The position numbers were made by a program, and so were the translations under genes. From Dehalococcoidales bacterium (GTDB lineage Bacteria; Chloroflexota; Dehalococcoidia; Dehalococcoidales; UBA2162): 14,479 nt of DNA. Every line of letters begins with the position of its first letter. Positions within the stretch are counted from its first letter, which is position 1. The notes beneath the pieces were generated by a model. It did not search any database and was not told the DNA's origin. It saw only the letters and a list, made by a program, of their open reading frames with translations. The stretch covers positions 1,654,515 to 1,668,993 of the forward strand of contig CP070800.1 of NCBI GenBank assembly GCA_020343555.1. The letters run 5' to 3'. Shown piece after piece: positions 7,665 to 14,479 of the stretch.

Positions 7665-8837
7665 ATGAACATTGATAAAATGAAAAATTCCATTGTCAAA
7701 GAGGTGGAAAATCAGCGAGAATCATTGAAGGAGATAAACCGGGAAATCCACTCAAATCCGGAACTTGGATTCCATGAAGAACAAGCAGCTGAATTGTTGA
7801 CGGATTATCTCAGAGAGAACGGTTTTATCGTCGAAGCTGGCATATGTCGGCTACAAACAGCATTCAAAGCGGTTTACGGTAAAGGGAAACCTGCGATAGC
7901 AATACTTGCTGAATATGATTCATTACCGGAAATGGGTCATGCCTGCGGACATAACATTATTGCTTCCTCTGCGGTCGGCGCAGGAGTTGCTGCCAGACAG
8001 GCTGTCGATGAATATGGGGGTTCGGTTTTGGTAATTGGGACTCCAGCCGAAGAATTATACGGTGGAAAAATCATTTTGGCTGAAAGAGATGCCTTTATTA
8101 ACCTTGATGCTGTCATGATGGTCCATCCGGGAACGACAGATACGGCAACTACAGAAGCTCTGGCCTGTCATACGCTAGATGTAGAATTTATAGGTAGATC
8201 CGCACATGCCGCAGCCCGTCCTGAAGAAGGAATAAACGCTCTGGAAGCTTTACTTCTTTCCTTTTCGGCTATCAATTCACTCCGCCAGCATATCAGGAGT
8301 ACAGCGAGGATACACGGTGTTGTTATTAATGGTGGCGAAGCAGCTAATATCGTTCCGGCATATAGTTCCGGGAACTTTATCGTTCGCGCAGCTGATGACA
8401 AATACCTGGAAGAACTCAAAGAGAGGGTGCTCGACTGTTTCCGAGGAGCAGCAACCGCTACCGGTGCAGAAATGAGATATAAGTGGGATGATGTGCATTA
8501 CTCACCGATGCGGAATAACCTGACGTTGGCAGGCCTGTTTGCTGAGAATATGAAAGTACTCGGTAGAGACACATCTCTCTCTGAACCGGAACGGGCTTTC
8601 GGCAGTACAGATATGGGTAACGTAAGTCAGATTGTACCTGGAATCCACGGAATTATTGATATTGCTGATAAGAACGTGCTGGTCCATTCTCCTGAGTTTG
8701 CAGAAGCAGCTAAATCGGATAGAGGTATTGAGGGTATGATGGACGCGGCGAAAGCTATGGCGATGACTGTAGCGGACATACTCTCTGATTCGAATATACA
8801 GACTGCAATAAAAGAGGAATTTTACAGTTCTTCATAG
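7665..8837 (+). CDS. M20-family metal-dependent amidohydrolase (ACY1L2/AbgB-like)
   Basis: This 390-residue protein is a zinc- or manganese-type M20 peptidase/amidohydrolase of the group that includes ACY1L2 (PM20D2) and p-aminobenzoyl-glutamate hydrolase subunit AbgB. Such enzymes remove acyl groups or split dipeptide-like amides in the cytoplasm. Visible metal-site residues are DSLPEMGHACGHN (85-97) with the Cys94/His96 region, the catalytic Glu pair in GTPAEE (125-130), VHPG with His154, and HSPEF with His341. The middle lid/dimerisation domain runs from about 168 to 280. There is no signal peptide. GGAG six bases upstream supports the ATG. The gene is 88 bases from the next one on the same strand and may or may not share its transcript. 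The true substrate cannot be assigned. Confidence 0.9.
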   Translation: MNIDKMKNSIVKEVENQRESLKEINREIHSNPELGFHEEQAAELLTDYLRENGFIVEAGICRLQTAFKAVYGKGKPAIAILAEYDSLPEMGHACGHNIIASSAVGAGVAARQAVDEYGGSVLVIGTPAEELYGGKIILAERDAFINLDAVMMVHPGTTDTATTEALACHTLDVEFIGRSAHAAARPEEGINALEALLLSFSAINSLRQHIRSTARIHGVVINGGEAANIVPAYSSGNFIVRAADDKYLEELKERVLDCFRGAATATGAEMRYKWDDVHYSPMRNNLTLAGLFAENMKVLGRDTSLSEPERAFGSTDMGNVSQIVPGIHGIIDIADKNVLVHSPEFAEAAKSDRGIEGMMDAAKAMAMTVADILSDSNIQTAIKEEFYSSS

Positions 8838-8878
8838 TAAGGTTTGTAGAGAATTATCATGCTGTTGGGAAGGATGAC

Positions 8879-8913
8879 ACTACCAATATTTACTGTGAAA
8901 TTAGTATGGTAGT
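8879..8913 (+). other. Hairpin-forming inverted repeat ahead of the COG3580-type gene
   Basis: ACTACC (8879-8884) pairs with GGTAGT (8908-8913). With one bulged A at 8885, ATA (8886-8888) pairs with TAT (8905-8907), giving about nine pairs around a 16-base loop. No T-run follows, so it is not a typical terminator. The 3' arm ends 12 bases before the ATG at 8926, in the ribosome-binding zone, and no good SD is visible there. Confidence 0.35.
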
Positions 8914-8925
8914 AACAATGATAAA

Positions 8926-9930
8926 ATGAGGATAGGTATACCAAGAGCGCTACTCTATTATCAATATTACCCGGCCTGGAAAACCTTTTTCGAGGAATTA
9001 GGTGCCGAAGTGGTATTGTCACCTCCTACGACACAGTCTATGGTAACTAATGGTTCATCGAGAGTGATCGCCGATACCTGTCTTCCAGTTAAGGTTTTTC
9101 TGGGTCATGTGATATGGCTTTTTGACAAATGTGACATGATATTCATACCAGCTGTACGAAGCGTTGAACATCATGTTTATAATTGTTCAAAATTTCTCGG
9201 ATTGCCGGATATGACAAGAGCTGTTATTCCAGAAGCGCCGGTGCTTCTGGAAATCGATATCGACATCAATAGAGGAAGAAATACTCTTTACCGTGCAATA
9301 TATTCGCTTGGTAAAAAAATCGATCAAAATCCCTTAAGGATCAGGAAGGCAGGTCAAGCTGCCTGGCAGTCTTATTTAGATTACCGGGAGTTTATGTCAA
9401 AAAACAGGATATCACCTCCTCAAGCTCTGAAAAGTTTTACCGATAATGGTATTACAACAGACACGGACTCAGTTTTGGATACCAAGGTGGAAAAAGGGAC
9501 AATAGCCATTATAGGTCATCCATACCTTATTTATGATGAATATATCAATCACCGGCTCATCCATCGTCTTGAAAAGGACGGAAACAAGGTGGTAACCCCG
9601 GAAATGGTTACTTCTTCGGATCTGAAGTTAGCGGTAATAACCGTAACAGGCGGAGCCTACTGGACATACGAGGAAGAAGTAGCCGGTGCAGGTGGTTACT
9701 ATCTTGAAAACAAGGTTGATGGAGTAATTGGTATAATGGCTTTTGGATGCGGTCCCGATTCTTTGATGATGGATATGGTTAGAAGACATTCAGCGAAGCA
9801 TTCAACTACCCCGTTTATGTCCCTTACGCTGGAGGAACACACGGCTGAGGCTGGTGTTGTGACAAGATTGGAAGCGTTCACCGATATGGTGTACCGAAAA
9901 AAGAAGGCAGATAGTAACGTATGCGTCTAG
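8926..9930 (+). CDS. Acyl-CoA dehydratase activase-related protein, COG3580/DUF2229 type
   Basis: The N-terminus MRIGIPRALLYY followed by PAWKTFFEELGAEVV is the signature of the DUF2229/COG3580 family, related to 2-hydroxyacyl-CoA dehydratase components and often fused to BadF-type ATPases. Conserved-looking cysteines are C52 (in DTCLPVKV), C87 (NCSKFLG) and C275 (FGCGPDS), plausible Fe-S ligands. Near the C-terminus, TAEAGVVTRLEAF (306-318) resembles a block in the next gene's product. No signal peptide or membrane segment is apparent. The ATG is the only in-frame candidate because an in-frame TAG lies eight codons upstream, but it lacks a clear SD. The gene overlaps the next by 10 bases. 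Biochemical function is unknown for this family; a role in ATP-driven electron transfer is inferred from its partners. Confidence 0.8.
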   Translation: MRIGIPRALLYYQYYPAWKTFFEELGAEVVLSPPTTQSMVTNGSSRVIADTCLPVKVFLGHVIWLFDKCDMIFIPAVRSVEHHVYNCSKFLGLPDMTRAVIPEAPVLLEIDIDINRGRNTLYRAIYSLGKKIDQNPLRIRKAGQAAWQSYLDYREFMSKNRISPPQALKSFTDNGITTDTDSVLDTKVEKGTIAIIGHPYLIYDEYINHRLIHRLEKDGNKVVTPEMVTSSDLKLAVITVTGGAYWTYEEEVAGAGGYYLENKVDGVIGIMAFGCGPDSLMMDMVRRHSAKHSTTPFMSLTLEEHTAEAGVVTRLEAFTDMVYRKKKADSNVCV

Positions 9931-11030
9931 GAATTCCCCATCTGGGAAATCTATACATACCACTCAAAGCGTTATTTAAGCGACTTGAAGTAGATTACGT
10001 TCCACCGCCAGTTAATACCCGTCGCACCTTGTCACTGGGTGTAAAGTACGCACCTGAAGGTTTGTGTATGCCTTTTAAACTGACACTCGGAAATTTTATT
10101 GAAATAGCCGAGTTAGGAGCCGATACGCTGCTGATGCCGGGAAGTTATGGAACCTGCCGCCTTGGATATTATGCCAGGACGCAGGAGAAAATTCTTAAGG
10201 AACTAGGCTATGATATCGAGATGGCGCAACTTGGAGTTTCTGAGCAGAAATTCCTGGGAATGATGAAGATATTCAGACGGTTAGCCAATGATCCTCCCTG
10301 GCTCAAACTGCTGTCGGCATACGGTTTTTGCCAGAAAAAGATAAATGCAATGGACAGGATCGAGCAACTTACGCAGAAGGTAAGAGCCGTTGAAGTCCGG
10401 AAAGGTACGGCGAACAGGATATATAGGGACGCACTAAAGGCTATCGATGAAGCGGATGATGTACGAACTTTAAATGAGGTTCAGAAAGAATATATAAATT
10501 GTCTGAACGTAGTCGAAAAAAATTTGGATGCACAACCACTTGTCGTAGGTATTACGGGAGAGTTTTTCGTAGTACTCGAACCGTTTTCAAATTACGACAT
10601 TGAGAATGAACTAGGTAAACTGGGTGTAGAAGTAAGAAGAAAAACTTTTCTTTCCGAGTGGACGAAATTCAGCTATTTCTTGAATCCGTTGGGGATCAAT
10701 GAAAATGAACGTATCCACCGCGCAGCCCAACCGTATCTCAAGCGTGATATCGGTGGAGACGGTTGGGAATCAGTAGGTGAGAAGGTTCTTCACAGTAATG
10801 AATATGATGGTATTGTTCATCTGGCGCCGTTTACGTGTATGCCGGAAATTATTGCACAGAATATTATGCCTTCTACCAGAGAAGACCTGCCGGTTCTCAC
10901 GATATTGTGCGATGAACAGATGACTAAAACAGGAGTGCTGACAAGGCTTGAAGCTTTCGTTGATCTCCTGAAACACAAGAGAACGATGAAGAACAAAGTT
11001 AACCGTAAAATGACAGCCCAGGGAGTATGA
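9921..11030 (+). CDS. Acyl-CoA dehydratase activase-related protein, COG3581 type
   Basis: The product of 369 residues begins IPHLGNLYIPLKALFKRL and continues YAPEGLCMPFKLTLGNFIE (43-61), the pattern I associate with COG3581. That family accompanies COG3580 and a BadF-type ATPase as separate genes or as domains of one large protein. Cysteines 49 (GLCMPFK), 79 (YGTCRLGYY) and 306 (FTCMPEI) sit in conserved-looking motifs and could bind Fe-S. The C-terminal block TKTGVLTRLEAF (335-346) echoes the same block of the upstream protein, so the two are probably distant paralogues. About 110-200 is a charged, probably helical insertion. It overlaps the upstream gene by 10 bases and the downstream one by 4 (ATGA). 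The SD (GAAGG) is distant and weak, so reinitiation after the upstream gene is likely. Confidence 0.8.
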   Translation: MRLGIPHLGNLYIPLKALFKRLEVDYVPPPVNTRRTLSLGVKYAPEGLCMPFKLTLGNFIEIAELGADTLLMPGSYGTCRLGYYARTQEKILKELGYDIEMAQLGVSEQKFLGMMKIFRRLANDPPWLKLLSAYGFCQKKINAMDRIEQLTQKVRAVEVRKGTANRIYRDALKAIDEADDVRTLNEVQKEYINCLNVVEKNLDAQPLVVGITGEFFVVLEPFSNYDIENELGKLGVEVRRKTFLSEWTKFSYFLNPLGINENERIHRAAQPYLKRDIGGDGWESVGEKVLHSNEYDGIVHLAPFTCMPEIIAQNIMPSTREDLPVLTILCDEQMTKTGVLTRLEAFVDLLKHKRTMKNKVNRKMTAQGV

Positions 11031-12001
11031 TGGAATTTTACCTTGGTATCGACGTTGGTTCGGTTACAACTAAGATAGCCGCACTTGATGCCGGAGATAA
11101 TCTGACGGCGCGGATCTATATGCCGACGCAGGGAAATCCTATCGAAAAAGTGCAGCAGGGACTGGTGAATATCAGGGAAATGTTGCCTGGGGGAGCCGAA
11201 ATCTGCGGTGTGGCCACAACCGGCAGCGCACGGTATCTTGCCGGAGTTATTGTCAACGCCGATCTGGTGAAGAACGAGATCACCAGCCATGCTACTGCAG
11301 CACTGCATCATATGCCAGAAGTAAGTACTATAATAGAGATAGGTGGACAAGACAGTAAAATTATAATAGTTAAAGACGGCGTAGTGACTGATTTCGGAAT
11401 GAATACGGTATGTGCAGCCGGTACGGGAAGTTTTCTGGACCACCAGGCATTGCGTTTGAATATGAGTATCGATGAATTCAGTATGAGGGCGTTGAACAGC
11501 ACGACTCCGGTACGAATAGCCGGTCGATGCACTGTTTTTGCGGAATCGGACATGGTTCACAAGCAGCAGATGGGGCATCAGACTGAGGATATCTTATATG
11601 GATTATGTCAGGCACTGGTACGTAATTATTTGAATAACGTAGGATTGGGGAAGGAGATCAGAAAACCAATACTATTCCAGGGTGGGGTTGCTTTCAACGA
11701 AGCGATAATAAAAGCCTTTAACGAGGAATTAGAAACTCAGGTAATAGTACCTCCTGATCATGAAATTATGGGGGCTATCGGTGCCGCATTGCTGGTACAC
11801 GAGGAAATGTCAGAAGGTAAAAAGAGCAAGTTTACAGGATTTAGTATTAGTGAGATAAAATACACAACCTCTTCGTTTGAGTGCAGCAGCTGTCCCAACC
11901 TGTGCGAAATAGCTCAGTTGTCGAATAATGGACGGATTCTGGCCCGCTGGGGTGGACGTTGTGATCGATGGGAACGAGTTGTGACCGAGGAGGCAAAATG
12001 A
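11027..12001 (+). CDS. BadF/HgdC-type ATPase, acyl-CoA dehydratase activase family, with extra cysteine tail
   Basis: This 324-residue protein belongs to the ASKHA ATPases (BadF/BadG/BcrA/BcrD, COG1924). Known members such as HgdC use ATP to push an electron from a [4Fe-4S] cluster at the dimer interface into a dehydratase or reductase. Visible are the phosphate-1 loop GIDVGSVTTK (7-16), phosphate-2 IGGQDSK (105-111) and the two cluster cysteines C129 (NTVCAAGTGSFLD) and C168 (GRCTVFAES). The adenosine region is around FQGGVAFN (217-224). The protein exceeds the ~260-residue HgdC by a tail with C286, C289, C293 and C312, which looks like a second metal site. Tandem ATGs at 11027 and 11030 differ by one residue; 11030 is better spaced from GGGAG. 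The usual substrate-binding dehydratase subunits are not in the window, so the electron acceptor is unknown. Confidence 0.9.
   Translation: MMEFYLGIDVGSVTTKIAALDAGDNLTARIYMPTQGNPIEKVQQGLVNIREMLPGGAEICGVATTGSARYLAGVIVNADLVKNEITSHATAALHHMPEVSTIIEIGGQDSKIIIVKDGVVTDFGMNTVCAAGTGSFLDHQALRLNMSIDEFSMRALNSTTPVRIAGRCTVFAESDMVHKQQMGHQTEDILYGLCQALVRNYLNNVGLGKEIRKPILFQGGVAFNEAIIKAFNEELETQVIVPPDHEIMGAIGAALLVHEEMSEGKKSKFTGFSISEIKYTTSSFECSSCPNLCEIAQLSNNGRILARWGGRCDRWERVVTEEAK
11987..11993 (+). promoter_or_regulatory. Shine-Dalgarno that fixes the plsX start
   Basis: GAGGAGG lies four bases before the ATG at 11998, inside the end of the activase gene. It selects this ATG over an in-frame one ten codons earlier, and family alignment agrees. 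Confidence 0.7.
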
Positions 12002-12993
12002 TTATTGCCGTTGATGCCGCAGGAGGGGAATATGCCCCTCACGAGATAGTAAAAGGAGCAATAAAAGCTGCCCGAGAATATGAAGTGGAAATAGCACTGG
12101 TAGGCAGAAAAGAGATACTTTATGTACTTGCCGGTCGTCAAGTGAACAAACTGGGTATGAAGATTATCGATGCCAGCCAGGTGATAGACTACAAGGAATC
12201 ACCGATTGAAGCTATCCGTGGCAAACCAGAATCATCGATTGTTATTGGCACGAATCTTGTTAAGACCGGCGAAGCTTCAGCCTTTGTTTCTGCGGGAAAT
12301 ACAGGCGCGGTACTGTTTTCCGCCCTGGTGAATCTTGGGAAAATTGAAGGTATTGAGAGACCGGCTGTGGGAAGTTTATTGAGTTTCAGTCCTACTACTC
12401 CGGTGGTTCTAATAGATGCCGGGGCTAACTCCGATTGCCGACCAAATCACCTCGTACAGTTTGCACACCTAGGTTCGACTTATATCAGCGGTCTTTTTGA
12501 TATAGAATCGCCGACTGTCGGCTTGCTGAATAATGGCGAGGAAGAGAAGAAAGGCAACAGACTTGCTCAGGAAACCTACCAGCTTCTTAAGGGAGATTCA
12601 TTGAACTTTATTGGTAACGTCGAAGGGCAGGATATAGTCGGCGGTAAAGCTAACGTAATAGTAACAGACGGTTTTACAGGAAATATTGTTCTCAAGACGG
12701 TGGAAGGAATGAGTGCGACTTGGCTGCATTCGCTGGGACAGGCAGGTCAGATGTTCTCAAAAGCCTACAGTATGCCTTCCCGTGCTATGAAGAGGAATGT
12801 AGGACTGGATTCGTGGGCAAAAAAATTGGATTTCAGCGAAGTCGGGGGTTCATGTCTCCTGGGAGTTAATGGAACGATAATTATTTCACATGGACGAAGC
12901 CGTGCAAAAGCGATTATGAACGCAATAGGTCTGGCAATGAGAACCGCGGAAAAAAGCATAGGACAAAAAATCAAGGAGGAAAGCCATGAGTAA
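11998..12993 (+). CDS. plsX: Phosphate acyltransferase PlsX
   Basis: PlsX makes acyl-phosphate from acyl-ACP and phosphate, the donor for PlsY in phosphatidic acid synthesis; it is a peripheral membrane enzyme. From the chosen ATG (331 residues) the protein opens IIAVDAAGGEYAPHEIVKG, a variant of the usual DAMGGD block. It continues with VSAGNTGA (97-104), IDAGANSDC (139-147), GLLNNGEEEKKGN (175-187), FIGNVEGQDI (204-213), TDGFTGNIVLK (223-233) and GGSCLLGVNGTIIISHGRS (283-301), matching PlsX throughout. The ATG overlaps the activase stop (ATGA) with a strong SD. The usual partners plsY, rpmF, fabD and fabH are not here. PlsX-like proteins also occur in glycine/betaine reductase systems next to thioredoxin genes, but length and motifs favour true PlsX. 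Confidence 0.92.
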   Translation: MIIAVDAAGGEYAPHEIVKGAIKAAREYEVEIALVGRKEILYVLAGRQVNKLGMKIIDASQVIDYKESPIEAIRGKPESSIVIGTNLVKTGEASAFVSAGNTGAVLFSALVNLGKIEGIERPAVGSLLSFSPTTPVVLIDAGANSDCRPNHLVQFAHLGSTYISGLFDIESPTVGLLNNGEEEKKGNRLAQETYQLLKGDSLNFIGNVEGQDIVGGKANVIVTDGFTGNIVLKTVEGMSATWLHSLGQAGQMFSKAYSMPSRAMKRNVGLDSWAKKLDFSEVGGSCLLGVNGTIIISHGRSRAKAIMNAIGLAMRTAEKSIGQKIKEESHE

Positions 12994-13312
12994 ACCTATC
13001 GAAGTAGATGTATATAGTTTTGATGACGTGGTTTTACAGTCCGATAAACCGGTGCTGGTTGATTTTTGGGCGACCTGGTGCAAGCCGTGTCTTATGGTCG
13101 CGCCAATACTTGATGAGCTTGCTGAAGAGTATGACGGCCAGGTAACGTTTACCAAGGTTGACCTGGACCAGAATCAGAAGATTGCGGCGAATTACTGGAT
13201 TATGAGTATTCCGGCACTGATTATTTTCAAGGGAGGGGAACCTGTGGCGAACGTTGTCGGTGCAAGGCCGAAGACCGAACTAAAGAAACTGGTGGAGTCG
13301 GTTCTTGCCTAA
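12986..13312 (+). CDS. trxA: Thioredoxin with WCKPC active site
   Basis: This 108-residue protein is a complete single-domain thioredoxin: buried Asp26 in LVDFWATW, redox pair C32-C35, and cis-Pro76 in SIPALIIF. Instead of the canonical WCGPC the active site is WCKPC, and Thr after the cis-proline is replaced by Ala. Both changes may shift redox potential or partner choice. The ATG overlaps the end of plsX by 8 bases and has AAGGAGG about 6 bases upstream. It is followed directly by a second thioredoxin-fold-like gene and by thioredoxin reductase, so the relay NADPH-TrxB-TrxA is encoded in one place. There is no signal peptide, so it acts in the cytoplasm. Confidence 0.92.
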   Translation: MSKPIEVDVYSFDDVVLQSDKPVLVDFWATWCKPCLMVAPILDELAEEYDGQVTFTKVDLDQNQKIAANYWIMSIPALIIFKGGEPVANVVGARPKTELKKLVESVLA

Positions 13313-13634
13313 GAACGTTCAGGTAACTATCATTAACGATCCTGGCAGACAGGATTGTGATATTTCCTGTGGCACAGACTGGTCTTCGGGAAAGTCGCTG
13401 GAACTGGCTGAAGAACAGGTCAGGAACAGGTTCGGAGATAGCGTATACCTGACGTACCTTGATCTTGCCGGAAAGCGAAAAGACAAACCTCTGATTGAGT
13501 GGAGAGAGAAAATCAGAAACGAAAGCCTGTCGGTGCCGTTGCTTGTACTGAACGGGCACCTCAGAATAACTGGTAATTTTGATATCCGGCAGATGCTGGA
13601 TGTGATAGAAGCTGAACTGGAGGTAGGGGGGTAA
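13305..13634 (+). CDS. Small thioredoxin-fold-like protein with CX3C pair (YuzD-like?)
   Basis: This 109-residue protein is not one I can name firmly. The pattern beta strand (VQVTIIND), cysteine pair C18-x3-C22 (DCDISC), helix (SLELAEEQVRNRF), strand (SVYLTYLDL), strand after a proline (SVPLLVLNG, Pro78 where a cis-Pro would fall) and C-terminal helix resembles a minimal thioredoxin-like fold. It is reminiscent of Firmicute YuzD (DUF1462), which has a CXXC-type pair. A three-residue spacer between cysteines would be unusual for a disulfide oxidoreductase. The start is TTG with GGAG seven bases upstream; the gene overlaps trxA by 8 bases and ends one base before trxB. The position suggests a redox partner or target of the TrxA/TrxB pair. 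That role is inference. Confidence 0.75.
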   Translation: MPKNVQVTIINDPGRQDCDISCGTDWSSGKSLELAEEQVRNRFGDSVYLTYLDLAGKRKDKPLIEWREKIRNESLSVPLLVLNGHLRITGNFDIRQMLDVIEAELEVGG

Positions 13635-13635
13635 T

Positions 13636-14479
13636 ATGGTCGAGAAAAACAGTTATGACGTTGTTGTTGTCGGGGGTGGTCCTGCCGGACTATCTGCTGG
13701 ACTATATACATCAAGAGCCAGGCTGAACAGTCTTTTGATCGAGAAAGGGATCACAGGAGGACAGATTAACAATACCAACTGGATTGAGAACTATCCTGGA
13801 TTTCCCGAAAGTATCGATGGTTTTGAACTGGGAAATCTCATGTTAAAGCAAGCGACCAACTTCGGATTGGAAGTAATGACCGCTGAAGTTACCGGTATAG
13901 ATATTAACAACGAACTGAAAACGGTAAAGACCACTGAAGGTGATTTTTCGACTAAAGCGGTGATAATCGCAGGCGGTTCGAAACGGAATATGCTGAATGT
14001 ACCTGGAGAAGAAGAATATTCCGGGAAAGGCGTTTCCTACTGCGCAACCTGCGACGCACCGCTATTCAGCGGTAAACCGGTGGCTGTGGTAGGGGGCAGC
14101 GACTCAGCAGTAACCGAAGCTCTGCATTTAGCTGAATTCGCTTCGAAGGTGGTCCTTATACATCGACGGGATGAGCTCAGGGCTGTTGGTATCGTGCGGG
14201 AAAGAGTCCTCGCTGAACCAAGAGTGGAGATCGTGTGGGATACGACCATCGACGCAGTCGAGGGAGATGTCTTTGTCGAAAGGCTTAAACTGAATAACGT
14301 CAAGACTGGAGAAAAATCCATCCTTGAGGTGTCGGGACTGTTCGTATCGATCGGTTTCCAGCCGGATACCGAGTACCTTAAGGGTATTGTACCATTGGAT
14401 CCGGTAGGGCATGTCATTACCAACGAGAAAATGGAGACAGATGTACCGGGTATATTTGCTGCCGGAGATATAAGACTGA
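13636..14479 (+). CDS. trxB: Thioredoxin reductase TrxB, C-terminus cut by window edge
   Basis: I translated 281 codons; the frame is open to the right edge, so roughly the last 30 residues are missing. The FAD-binding loop is GGGPAG (13-18), the redox-active pair is C136-C139 in YCATCDAP, the NADPH-binding loop is GGSDSA (153-158), and HRRDELRA (176-183) has the arginines that contact the NADPH 2'-phosphate. AGDIR (276-280) is the second FAD motif. Together these define a low-molecular-weight NADPH-type thioredoxin reductase. The ATG follows the upstream TAA by one base, and its SD (AGGTAGGGGGG) lies inside the preceding gene. It completes the thioredoxin relay at the end of the visible operon. 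Confidence 0.95.
   Translation, partial: MVEKNSYDVVVVGGGPAGLSAGLYTSRARLNSLLIEKGITGGQINNTNWIENYPGFPESIDGFELGNLMLKQATNFGLEVMTAEVTGIDINNELKTVKTTEGDFSTKAVIIAGGSKRNMLNVPGEEEYSGKGVSYCATCDAPLFSGKPVAVVGGSDSAVTEALHLAEFASKVVLIHRRDELRAVGIVRERVLAEPRVEIVWDTTIDAVEGDVFVERLKLNNVKTGEKSILEVSGLFVSIGFQPDTEYLKGIVPLDPVGHVITNEKMETDVPGIFAAGDIRL

Noticed and set aside
10817..11578. Long minus-strand open frame of 253 codons antisense to the COG3581-type and activase genes
   Set aside because: The plus-strand genes have strong motifs, and the antisense product is His/Cys/Ser-rich with no recognisable domain, so it is a shadow frame.
11998..12993. PlsX-like gene as a glycine/betaine reductase GrdD-type subunit, suggested by nearby thioredoxin genes
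   Set aside because: Motifs and the 331-residue length fit true PlsX throughout, and no other reductase subunits are present.

Overview
The window looks like chromosomal DNA of an anaerobic or oxygen-sensitive bacterium with moderate G+C. Protein resemblance gives a loose impression of Chloroflexota (Dehalococcoidia-like), but this rests on gene content and motifs only. All genes fall into two divergent blocks that face away from an intergenic region at about 7333-7664. No tRNA, rRNA, CRISPR array or insertion sequence is visible.

Left block, minus strand (7332 down to 1). This is a nusA-infB type information-processing cluster read as nusA, ylxR (rnpM), infB, rbfA, a class I/II aminotransferase and truB. 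A GT4 glycosyltransferase cut by the left edge follows and probably has its own promoter. The usual first gene rimP is absent, as are the ylxQ/L7Ae-like gene between ylxR and infB and the DHH phosphoesterase often found between rbfA and truB. A metabolic-looking aminotransferase lacking the usual PLP-phosphate arginine sits where the DHH gene would be. A good sigma70-type promoter precedes nusA, and its leader begins with a stem-loop followed by a U-run.

Right block, plus strand (7665 to the right edge). An M20-family amidohydrolase comes first. After an 88-base gap containing a hairpin, seven genes follow with overlaps or a 1-base gap: a COG3580/DUF2229-type protein, a COG3581-type protein, a BadF/HgdC-type ATPase (acyl-CoA dehydratase activase family), plsX, a thioredoxin with a WCKPC active site, a small thioredoxin-fold-like protein with a CX3C pair, and thioredoxin reductase (trxB, cut by the right edge).

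The COG3580/COG3581/activase trio corresponds to parts that I recall being fused into one very large protein in many anaerobes. Its substrate is unknown. Here it is split into three overlapping genes and linked to an acyl-phosphate enzyme (PlsX) and a complete thioredoxin relay. My reading, which is inference, is an ATP-driven low-potential electron-transfer module whose cysteine or Fe-S chemistry is served by thioredoxin. It is the best candidate in the window for an undescribed system.
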